Below are positions 42,337 to 49,986 of a stretch of DNA of 64,000 nt, one piece after another. The translations under genes were made by a program, and so were the position numbers. The notes beneath the pieces were generated by a model. It saw only the letters and a list, made by a program, of their open reading frames with translations, was not told the origin of the DNA and did not search any database. Every line of letters starts with the position of its first letter. Position 1 is the stretch's first letter. The DNA lies in NCBI GenBank assembly GCA_023229545.1, contig JALNZB010000002.1, positions 1-64,000 of the forward strand, in the 5' to 3' direction. This DNA comes from Sulfuritalea sp. (lineage in GTDB: Bacteria; Pseudomonadota; Gammaproteobacteria; Burkholderiales; Rhodocyclaceae).

Positions 42337-42980
42337 ACTCTTATCCCGCCGATGGGATGGACGACGTCACGGCGTTTGAAGCGTGTGGTAGGGCGAACGA
42401 AGACCGCGGTAGTCCAGCAGTAGGGATTGATCGGTCCGGGGCCAGAGAAGTCGATCTGTTGCCAGCCCAGTGCGCGCAAGTCGGCACAAGCGTCGGGGTA
42501 CCAGTCGGCATTGTCGAAGACAATGAATCCGTCGTCACTCACTGCACGACAGGCGGCGGTAACGCAACTGCGGCGGTGCCGCCCATCGATTATCACCACA
42601 TGGAAGACCCCAGCTACGCGATCGAGGGTTGTGACATATTCGGCCTCATCATTGGCTTCGTGCAGATGGAGATTCTCGACCCCGAAATTGCGCACGATCG
42701 TAGCCCAAGCACGGTCATTTTCAACAGCATGAACCTCGGCAGCGTGTTGGGCCCAGTAGCGTGACGAGTTACCACAGCCGAATTCGAAGATACGTAGCCC
42801 TGTGAGATCGAGGGTGCGCAGGAATTCAATCGCAGGATACGTATACCAAGGGATGGGGTTTCCTTCACCGTCGATGGGCTTGCCGTTGGCGAATGAGCGG
42901 CGCCATCCATAGCTATCAGCAAGGATGCGCCAGAGTTCGAAGGCCTTGAGAATATAGCGAACAAAGGTACGGGGCTTCAT
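42333..42980 (-). CDS. Class I methyltransferase-like protein
   Basis: 215 residues. LRIFEFGCGNSSRYWAQHAAEVHAVENDRAW gives a SAM-binding motif I, and HVVIIDGRHRRSCVTAA and DGFIVFDNADWY resemble the class used in polysaccharide clusters. Substrate unknown. Overlaps the flippase gene and the FkbM gene by 4 bases each. Confidence 0.8.
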   Translation of the reverse strand: MKPRTFVRYILKAFELWRILADSYGWRRSFANGKPIDGEGNPIPWYTYPAIEFLRTLDLTGLRIFEFGCGNSSRYWAQHAAEVHAVENDRAWATIVRNFGVENLHLHEANDEAEYVTTLDRVAGVFHVVIIDGRHRRSCVTAACRAVSDDGFIVFDNADWYPDACADLRALGWQQIDFSGPGPINPYCWTTAVFVRPTTRFKRRDVVHPIGGIRV

Positions 42981-44248
42981 GGACGACTCACGACAAGAAT
43001 TGAACGCAGCACATCGCGTGCAGTGGGGGAAAACAAGATCGATAGGGTAGCGATCGCGGCACTCACAACCACCAACAGTGCGGTCCCCATGACGCCAAAT
43101 CGTTCGACGACTGGAATGATCAGCGCCACGCTGACCACCATGCCGAGGGCGGTGCGCAGCATGGAAACCCAGTAGACCTTTTCGTTGACGATAATCTGGC
43201 TAGTGGCCACTCCCATGAAGACCGGCACGGAAGACCAGACTAAGAGGGTGAAGATGCGGCTACTTTCTGCGAAAGGCGGGCCCAGCAGAAGGTCGAAGAT
43301 CCAGGGGGAAAGGAGTGCGAGAAAGAGACTCCCCGCCACCGAGATGCCGAGCATCAGCAGCAAGAACTGGCGCAGCGCGACGAGGTAGGCCCCCGCTCTA
43401 CCCTCCCGGCGCAGTTTGGAGATATGAGGGGCGAAGGCCTGTGAGAGCGACATGCCGAGCATGTTCCAGGCTCCGCACAGGGTGGTAGCCATTGCATAGG
43501 CACCGAGCGCCTCCTTTGAGAGCAGGCTACCCACCGCAAGCACATCGATCTTGCTGTAGATGACCACTGTCAAGGCACTCAGAATCATTCCCTTACTGCG
43601 CAGGAAGATGTTGCAAAACTCTCCTTGATCCCAATTGCGCAGGGCAAGGATGACGCCGTGCCGGCGCAGGGTCAGATCATAGGCGAATGCGATGACCAGC
43701 GCCTCAATGACATTGGTGACTGCAAACCAGACAATATCGGCCTCTGCGAGAACCAATGCGATCTTGAGCATGGCACTAGCGCTAAAGCCAACAATGCGGA
43801 TCAGCGAGGTCCGCCGAGAGCGGTGCTGCGACTGCAACCAGCAATCGGCGACATCGAAGGCTACCAGCGAGATGCCGAAAGCGAGGATCAGTGTGACGTG
43901 CTGAAGCGGTTCATCGCCCTGATGGGTAAATGCAAGGAACAGGTAGGCAAATAGTGGGACAGTCAGCGCTCCGGCTAGACGGGCAAAGAAATAGGTTGAG
44001 ATAATCGCGCTGGCACGCTCGGGGTGCAGGGCCAGGTCGCGTACCACCAAGGTCTCAACCCCCCATGAGGCGAGAAAGCCCAGGGTGGTGGTCAGCGCCA
44101 ATGCAAAGGCAAGGGTGCCATACTGCTCCGGGCCTAGATAACGGGCCACCCAAGCGCCGATGAGAAAGGCGCCCGCCATGCGAATCAGCTTCTCCGATAG
44201 GTACCAGGTGGCGCTTTGAAATAGCGTGCCAATGCCGTATGCCTGCAT
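42977..44248 (-). CDS. O-antigen/polysaccharide flippase (Wzx, MATE-like)
   Basis: 423 residues, about 12 hydrophobic segments, ARGs at loops, and the family start LFQSATWYLSEKLIRMAGAFLIGAWVARYLGPEQYGTLAFALALT. Flips the lipid-linked repeat unit across the cytoplasmic membrane. Presence of a flippase shows Wzx/Wzy-type assembly, but no polymerase (Wzy) or ligase is visible in the window. 48 bp separate it from the aminotransferase gene. Confidence 0.9.
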   Translation of the reverse strand: MQAYGIGTLFQSATWYLSEKLIRMAGAFLIGAWVARYLGPEQYGTLAFALALTTTLGFLASWGVETLVVRDLALHPERASAIISTYFFARLAGALTVPLFAYLFLAFTHQGDEPLQHVTLILAFGISLVAFDVADCWLQSQHRSRRTSLIRIVGFSASAMLKIALVLAEADIVWFAVTNVIEALVIAFAYDLTLRRHGVILALRNWDQGEFCNIFLRSKGMILSALTVVIYSKIDVLAVGSLLSKEALGAYAMATTLCGAWNMLGMSLSQAFAPHISKLRREGRAGAYLVALRQFLLLMLGISVAGSLFLALLSPWIFDLLLGPPFAESSRIFTLLVWSSVPVFMGVATSQIIVNEKVYWVSMLRTALGMVVSVALIIPVVERFGVMGTALLVVVSAAIATLSILFSPTARDVLRSILVVSRP

Positions 44249-44296
44249 GGGGTCAGCGAGACCCCATGCGCCACGAGAGGGCGGAAAATGATAAAG

Positions 44297-45400
44297 TCAT
44301 GCAGAGAACTTGTGAAGTTTATCGCAGACCTGTTCGATCTGGTCAGGGGTATGGCCGAAGGAGATGGGCAGACTGAGCACGGTAGAGTGCAACTCATCCG
44401 ATACCGGGTACTCGCCTTCTAGGATGCCCTGCATGGCCTTTTGGCGGTGCGGCGGGATCGGGTAATGGATGTCGGTCCTGACGCTGTTTTCCAGCAGCCA
44501 GGCGCGCAGCGCATCCCGGCGGGCATGGCGCACGCCGAAGATGTGGAACACGTCGAACTCGTCTGGTCGCTGGCGCGGCAGCGTCAGCCAGTCCGGCAGT
44601 TGCTCGAAATAGATGGCGGCCAGCTTGCGCTTATGCGCAGTCATTGCATCCAGATGACGCAACTTCACGCGCAACAGTGCGGCCTGCATTTCGTCGAGCC
44701 GTGAATTGGCGCCGATATATTCGTTCACGTATTTCTGCTTCGACCCATAGTTGCGGGTATGGCGCAGCTGGTCAGCAAGCGCATCGTTGTTGGTCACGAC
44801 GGCCCCGGCATCGCCGATCGCACCCAAATTCTTGGTCGGATAGAAGCTGAAGCAACCAGCATCCCCGAAGGTGCCGGTCATCTTGCCGTTCAGTTTTGCG
44901 CCATGCGACTGCGCGCAGTCTTCTACCAGCCTCAGGTCATGCTCGCGTGCAAAAGCGCCGATGGCGTCCATCCGGCAACTCTTGCCAAACAGATGTGTAA
45001 CGCAAATAGCCCGGGTGTTGAATGTTTGCGCTGCAGGCAGGCATGCCGGGTCCATGTTGAAAGTTTCGCGTTCTGGCTCCACCAACACTGGCCGGTGTCC
45101 GGCACGAATGATCGCCAATATGGTGGCAATATAGGTGTTGGATGCGACCAGGATGTCGCTGGCATGCGGCAGGTCGAGCGCTTCGATAGACAGGATCAGC
45201 GCATCAAGACCGTTGCCTACACCGATGCAGTGTTTGACGCCGAGATAACGCGCAAATTCAGCCTCGAACGCAGAGACTTCATCGCCAAGCACGTACCAGC
45301 CGGAGCGAATAACCCGGATTGCAGCCTGCTCAAGTTCGGCCATAAATTCCGCGTTGGAGCGTGCCAGACTCTCATACTCGATCATCGGCACCTCACTCAT
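44297..45400 (-). CDS. DegT/DnrJ/EryC1-type nucleotide-sugar aminotransferase
   Basis: 367 residues. PLP-dependent, fold type I: GVGNGLDALILSIEAL, VASNTYIATILAII, EDCAQSHGAKLNGKMTGTFGDAGCFSFYPTKNLGAIGDAGAV with the PLP lysine in PTKN. Adjacent to an FdtA-like ketoisomerase, so the substrate is probably a dTDP-3-keto-6-deoxyhexose, giving a 3-amino-3,6-dideoxyhexose (FdtB/QdtB type). Overlaps the ketoisomerase gene by 8 bases. Confidence 0.92.
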   Translation of the reverse strand: MSEVPMIEYESLARSNAEFMAELEQAAIRVIRSGWYVLGDEVSAFEAEFARYLGVKHCIGVGNGLDALILSIEALDLPHASDILVASNTYIATILAIIRAGHRPVLVEPERETFNMDPACLPAAQTFNTRAICVTHLFGKSCRMDAIGAFAREHDLRLVEDCAQSHGAKLNGKMTGTFGDAGCFSFYPTKNLGAIGDAGAVVTNNDALADQLRHTRNYGSKQKYVNEYIGANSRLDEMQAALLRVKLRHLDAMTAHKRKLAAIYFEQLPDWLTLPRQRPDEFDVFHIFGVRHARRDALRAWLLENSVRTDIHYPIPPHRQKAMQGILEGEYPVSDELHSTVLSLPISFGHTPDQIEQVCDKLHKFSA

Positions 45401-45764
45401 ACGGGGTGTCTATGTAGTCATCGCGATCATATAGCTCAGAGGCAAACACAAGCAAAACCGCGCCCGCATCAAATTTCATCGTATGCCAGTCATGTGGCTC
45501 TACAAGCAAACCGATATTCGGGCGGTCCAACAAAACATCTTCCTCCAGAAAACCATTTTCCATATGTATGGCTACCCGGCCTTGCAAAGCAACGAGAAAT
45601 TGCCGGTTGCGGTGGTGTCGGTGGCCGCCACGAAGGCATTCATCTGCGCCGGTTATCCAAAATATCCTTTTAACGGGGAATGGCAGCACATCCTGCATAA
45701 CGGTAAGCGCACCTCGCAAATCCCTGAAATGCGGCAGTTCGATTCTGGGAAAGGCCCCTGTCAT
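45393..45764 (-). CDS. dTDP-4-keto-6-deoxyglucose 3,4-ketoisomerase (FdtA/QdtA type)
   Basis: 123 residues, small cupin of the WxcM-like family. IELPHFRDLRGALTVMQ, RIFWITG, and the catalytic RGGHRHHRNRQFLVALQG; VEPHDWHTMKFD closes the barrel. Converts the 4-keto sugar to the 3-keto form for the following aminotransferase. Whether the product is galacto (FdtA) or gluco (QdtA) cannot be told from sequence by eye. Its ATG overlaps the stop of a 26-codon frame upstream. Confidence 0.9.
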   Translation of the reverse strand: MTGAFPRIELPHFRDLRGALTVMQDVLPFPVKRIFWITGADECLRGGHRHHRNRQFLVALQGRVAIHMENGFLEEDVLLDRPNIGLLVEPHDWHTMKFDAGAVLLVFASELYDRDDYIDTPYE

Positions 45765-45841
45765 TGTTTGGTCTCCATAGCCAACAATTCACGTCCAATA
45801 AATAATACCCGTTGCTCGCCAAAGGAAATGCGTCGAACCAT
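45761..45841 (-). CDS. 26-codon reading frame coupled to the ketoisomerase gene
   Basis: ATG at 45841, stop overlapping the FdtA-like start (ATGA). Encodes MVRRISFGEQRVLFIGRE followed by LLAMETKQ. The sequence looks like a plausible protein end and keeps the 4-base overlap style of the operon, so it may be the 3' remnant of a lost upstream gene or a leader peptide. The rest of the 194-bp gap 45765-45958 shows no promoter and contains copy 12 of the dispersed repeat. Confidence 0.3.
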   Translation of the reverse strand: MVRRISFGEQRVLFIGRELLAMETKQ

Positions 45842-45914
45842 ATGGAATAGTTCTCACCGTCGGGGTACGAATTTGCGTATGTTATATCAACCTGACTGCC
45901 CGAGAACCTCCGTT

Positions 45915-45939
45915 CGCCGTATCGCCAGCGCCGACTTTC
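45915..45939 (+). repeat. Dispersed 25-bp repeat, copy 12 (intergenic)
   Basis: Core CGCCAGCGCCGACT preceded by TTCGCCGT. The only clear copy outside a gene; it lies 19 bp past the stop of the diguanylate cyclase gene, in the gap that separates the signalling operon from the polysaccharide operon. Confidence 0.8.
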
Positions 45940-45958
45940 CACCAGCTTCGACGGCCAT

Positions 45959-47314
45959 TTAACCAGCGTTCGGCACGTCGGGATTCCCGGCCGGATCGAT
46001 CCCGGCATCTCCCGTCTTCTCGCTGAAGAACCGGTAGCAGTGGCGCCCATCGCGTTTGGCCTGGTACATTGCGATATCGGCATTTTGTTGCAGCACGTGG
46101 GCGTCTTCGCCGTGCCGGGGATAGACGGCGATGCCGATACTGGCAGAAATGTCGATGATATGGGGGGCGACCCTGAATGTTTGAGTCAGTGTGTCGAGAA
46201 CTTTCTCCGCCATAACCACGCAATCATGGATGTCTTCGATCTGCGCCAGCAGGATCACGAACTCATCGCCGCCGATGCGTGAAACGGTATCCGATTCGCG
46301 CTGCATGCAGTCCGTCAGGCGTATCGCCACCTGCTTCAGCAGCTGATCGCCGATGTCGTGACCAAGCACGTCGTTGACCGGTTTGAAATTGTCCAGATCG
46401 AGAAACATCACGGCCAGCATGCCCCTGTCGCGCCGTACCCGCGCCAATGCCTGGCGCAGACGATCGGTGAGCAAGGCGCGGTTGGGCAGATCGGTCAACA
46501 CGTCGTGATGGGCGAGGTAACGAACCCGCTCGGCGGCGGCCCTGCGCTCGGTGATGTCCTGCTTGATGGCGACAAAATGCTGAATCGTTCCATTGGCATC
46601 GGTTACGGGTGAAATGGTCAGCTCTTCGTCATAAAGAGTGCCATCCTTGCGGCGGTTGGTGATTTCGCCTTGCCATATCTGGCCGGCAAGAATGGTTTCC
46701 CACATGCGCTGGTAGAACAACTGATCGTGTTTGCCGGATTTGACCAGCTCGCTGGGTTTGCGCGCCAGAGCTTCTTCCAGCGAATACCCGGCGAGTCGTG
46801 AAAAGGCCCGATTGGCCCATTCGATGGTGGAATCGGGGGCGGTAATAACGATGCCGTTAGCTGCGGAATTCAGCGCAACCTCAAACAGGCGCAAGCGCGA
46901 CTCAAGTTTCTGGCGCACTCGCGCATGCCGCACCGCGCGCTCCAGCGCATCGTGTTCGAAGTGGCCCTTGACCAGGTAATCCTGGGCGCCGGCCTCCAGT
47001 GCGGCGATGGCCAGTGCGTTGTCGTCAAACCCGGTGAGCACAATCATGGGCGTGTCGGGCAGGGCGGCACGCATCGCCTGCACCGTGGCGAGTCCGGAAG
47101 AGTCGGGCAATGACAGATCGAGCAGGACGACATCGGGCGTGTCGTGCAGTACTGCGTCGATGCCCTCGGCCAGCGTCTTGGCCCATACCACGGGAGTAAG
47201 TCCGCCACCCAGGCCTGGCATTGCCTGTTTTACATAGGCACCGATCAGGCCGAAATCTCCGGGGTCGTCCTCGATCACGAGGAACTTCAGCGGTTTCTGA
47301 AGCAGTTCACTCAT
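45959..47314 (-). CDS. REC-PAS-GGDEF diguanylate cyclase
   Basis: 451 residues. REC (about 10-130) with Asp in VVLLDLSLPDSSG and Lys in DYLVKG; PAS (about 140-260) ending DITERRAAAERV; GGDEF (about 275-440) with an intact RIGGDEF active site and a product-inhibition site RESD five residues upstream. Synthesises c-di-GMP in the cytosol, with activity probably set by REC phosphorylation and a PAS ligand. Last gene of the leftward signalling operon; ATGA overlap with the preceding gene. Its REC is closely similar to that of the preceding GGDEF-EAL protein. Confidence 0.95.
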   Translation of the reverse strand: MSELLQKPLKFLVIEDDPGDFGLIGAYVKQAMPGLGGGLTPVVWAKTLAEGIDAVLHDTPDVVLLDLSLPDSSGLATVQAMRAALPDTPMIVLTGFDDNALAIAALEAGAQDYLVKGHFEHDALERAVRHARVRQKLESRLRLFEVALNSAANGIVITAPDSTIEWANRAFSRLAGYSLEEALARKPSELVKSGKHDQLFYQRMWETILAGQIWQGEITNRRKDGTLYDEELTISPVTDANGTIQHFVAIKQDITERRAAAERVRYLAHHDVLTDLPNRALLTDRLRQALARVRRDRGMLAVMFLDLDNFKPVNDVLGHDIGDQLLKQVAIRLTDCMQRESDTVSRIGGDEFVILLAQIEDIHDCVVMAEKVLDTLTQTFRVAPHIIDISASIGIAVYPRHGEDAHVLQQNADIAMYQAKRDGRHCYRFFSEKTGDAGIDPAGNPDVPNAG

Positions 47315-49986
47315 GATGCCGCTCCGGGAGCGCCGACATTCCGCAGGAACGCCTCAAATTCCTCTGCCGGCAGCGGTTTGCTGAAGTAATAGCCCTGCAC
47401 TTCGTCGCAACCATTTTCGCGCAGGAAGGCCAGTTGGCCTTCGGTCTCCACCCCTTCGGCAATGGTTTGCAGGCCGAGGCTCCTGGCCATGCTGATGATG
47501 GCGCTGACGATGGCCTTGTCTTCCGGGTCATCGGTGAGGTCGCGCACGAAAGACTGGTCGATCTTGAGTTTGTAGACCTTGAAGCGCTTGAGATAACTCA
47601 GCGAGGAATAACCGGTGCCAAAGTCGTCGATCGACATGCGGATGCCGTTTGCGTGGAGCGCGTTCATCACCGCGATGGCGCCGACTGGATCGCTGAGTGC
47701 GACGCCTTCGGTCAATTCCAGTTCCAGATAGTGCGGCGGAAGTCCCTCTTCGTCGAGAATCCGCATGACCTGTTCGGTCAGCCGCGGATGGCGGAATTGC
47801 ACCACCGACAGATTGACGGCCATGACCATGGGCGCACTTTTCGCATCGCCTGCATCCGCCGAATCCAGCCCGGCATTTATCCATACCTTCATTTGGCGCG
47901 CCGCCGTGCGCAGCACCCATTCGCCAATCTGCAAAATCTGGCCGCTGACCTCGGCGATGGGGATGAATTCCGCCGGCGAAACCATGCCGAACTCGGGATG
48001 CCGCCAGCGCAGCAAGGCTTCCGCGCCGATGATGCGGCCATCCTGCAGTGACATCTGGGGCTGATAATGCAAAGCCAGTTGGTCGCGTTCCAGCGCGCGG
48101 CGCAGCGCGCTTTCCAATTGCAGGGTGCGAGTCGAACGGGTTTGCATTTCAGTCGCAAAAAAGCGATAACAGTTGCGGCCGTCCTGTTTGGCGCGGTACA
48201 TCGCCACATCGGCATTTTTCGACAGCGCCTCAAAATCCGCGCCATCCGTCGGGTAAATGGCGATGCCGATCGACGGCGTGATCATCAGCTCATGCGCTTC
48301 AATCTGATAGTTGGTGCCGATGGTCTCCAGCATTTTTTCCGCCACATGTGCGGCGCCACCGGCATCGGTGGTGGGCATCAGCAGCACGAATTCGTCGCCC
48401 CCCTGGCGCGAGACGGTGTCTTCGTCGCGCACCACCAACTGGATGCGTCGCGCCACCTCAACCAGCAGGGCGTCGCCGATGTGGCGACCGAGCGTGTCAT
48501 TGATGTTCTTGAAGTGGTCGAGATCGAGAACTATCAGCGTCAGCGCCCTTTGGTCACGCTGCGCCATGCTCAGGGCGTGATTGAAGCGGTCGCTCAGCAG
48601 GCTTTGATTGGCAAGACCGGTGAGCGGGTCGAAATACGACAGCCACTGAATTTGCTCGTTCGCCTTCCTGAGCTGGGTGATGTCGATGCCCATGCCCATC
48701 ATGCAAGGTATTCCGTCAAACAGCCAGCGTTTGCCGGTAAACAGATAGGGGGTGCGGGTTCGGTCTTTCGCCAGAAACTCGGCTTCCACCAGAACTTCGC
48801 CTTGCTCGTAGACTTGTTTGACGACCTCCGCGATTGGCGCCGTGTCGGTCTCGCCAACGAAATCCAGCGGCGACATTCTGGAAATCTCTTCGGCACGATA
48901 GCCGGAAACATTCTCCAGGTTCTTGTTCCAGCGCAGAAACCGGCCCTGTTCGTCGATGAGATAAAACAGGCCAGGCAAACTGTCCAGAGCCGATTGAGAG
49001 AAATCCCTTTCCCGCAGGACGACCGCCAGTGCCCGCCTGCGCTCTGCCTCGCGAACGAAGTTGTCCAGCGCAAAGCTGATGTCAGTGGACATCTCGAACA
49101 ACAGCTTGCGCGCTGCCTCATTGAAGGCATCGATTTCGTTGGCGTACAGGTTGAAAACGCCGATGACGGCATTGTCGCGGTGCAGCGGCAGCGAGGCCGA
49201 AGCGGCCCAGCCAAAGCGGATACCGCCTTCGTGCCACGGCGCGGTGATCGGATCATGGACGAAATCCTGACACCAGACGGGTTGGTCTTCGCGAAAGGCC
49301 GTGCCGGTAGGGCCGTGACCGAACGGGCTGTCGGCATTGACCGAGACTTCAATACTCCCCAGATACTCGGTGCCTGCGCCAAAGCTCGTGACAGGACGGA
49401 CTTGGCGCGTGGCCTCATCGACGAAGCCGACCCACGCCATCTTCATGCCGGCGAACTCCACCGCAATGCGGCAGACTTGCAGCAGCAGTTCATTCTCGTC
49501 GGTACAGCGCACAATCGCCTGGTTGCACATGCTGAGCGCGGCGTACAGCCGATTGGAATGGGCCAGACCCTGTTCGAGTTGCCCACGCACCCTGGCATGA
49601 CGTATGGCGCGCCCCAGCGCATCGTGGTCGAACTGGCCCTTGACCAGAAAGTCCTGAGCGCCCGATTCCAGCGCGGCAACGGCCAGCGTCTTTTCGTCAT
49701 GCCCGGTGAGAACCACGATCGGCGCATCGGGCAGGGCGGCGCGCATCGCTTGCACCGTGGCCAGCCCCGAGGAATCGGGTAGCGATAGATCGAGCAGCAC
49801 TATATCGGGCGTCCCGTGTCCGGCTGCGGCGATGCTTTCCGCCAGCGTCTTGGCCCAGACCACGGTTTCAGTCTTGTCGCCGGGGACCAGCCCAGCCAGC
49901 CGCAAATACGCCTGCACCAGGCCAAAATCGCCGGGGTCATCCTCGATCACCAGAATCGCCAGGGGTTGCTGAAGCAGGTTACTCAC
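47311..49986 (-). CDS. REC-GAF-PAS-GGDEF-EAL c-di-GMP enzyme
   Basis: 891 residues. REC (about 8-130), GAF (about 155-310), PAS (about 320-440), GGDEF with RQGGDEF and I-site RDED, and EAL with EALLRW, NLSVVQF, ELELTEG, DDFGTGYSSLSYLKRF, KIDQSFV and EGVETEGQ, all catalytic residues present. It should be able both to make and to break c-di-GMP; the net activity is unknown. Start is GTG at 49986, overlapping the kinase stop (GTGA). Confidence 0.95.
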   Translation of the reverse strand: MSNLLQQPLAILVIEDDPGDFGLVQAYLRLAGLVPGDKTETVVWAKTLAESIAAAGHGTPDIVLLDLSLPDSSGLATVQAMRAALPDAPIVVLTGHDEKTLAVAALESGAQDFLVKGQFDHDALGRAIRHARVRGQLEQGLAHSNRLYAALSMCNQAIVRCTDENELLLQVCRIAVEFAGMKMAWVGFVDEATRQVRPVTSFGAGTEYLGSIEVSVNADSPFGHGPTGTAFREDQPVWCQDFVHDPITAPWHEGGIRFGWAASASLPLHRDNAVIGVFNLYANEIDAFNEAARKLLFEMSTDISFALDNFVREAERRRALAVVLRERDFSQSALDSLPGLFYLIDEQGRFLRWNKNLENVSGYRAEEISRMSPLDFVGETDTAPIAEVVKQVYEQGEVLVEAEFLAKDRTRTPYLFTGKRWLFDGIPCMMGMGIDITQLRKANEQIQWLSYFDPLTGLANQSLLSDRFNHALSMAQRDQRALTLIVLDLDHFKNINDTLGRHIGDALLVEVARRIQLVVRDEDTVSRQGGDEFVLLMPTTDAGGAAHVAEKMLETIGTNYQIEAHELMITPSIGIAIYPTDGADFEALSKNADVAMYRAKQDGRNCYRFFATEMQTRSTRTLQLESALRRALERDQLALHYQPQMSLQDGRIIGAEALLRWRHPEFGMVSPAEFIPIAEVSGQILQIGEWVLRTAARQMKVWINAGLDSADAGDAKSAPMVMAVNLSVVQFRHPRLTEQVMRILDEEGLPPHYLELELTEGVALSDPVGAIAVMNALHANGIRMSIDDFGTGYSSLSYLKRFKVYKLKIDQSFVRDLTDDPEDKAIVSAIISMARSLGLQTIAEGVETEGQLAFLRENGCDEVQGYYFSKPLPAEEFEAFLRNVGAPGAAS

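Noticed and set aside
45670..46083. 137-codon minus-strand frame over the gap between the two operons
   Set aside because: It overlaps two well-supported genes out of frame and shows no domain; the shorter 26-codon frame fits the operon style better.
47670..47690. Another copy of the dispersed repeat near GCGCCGACT in the EAL gene
   Set aside because: Only nine bases match and neither flank fits; it encodes ordinary EAL-domain residues.
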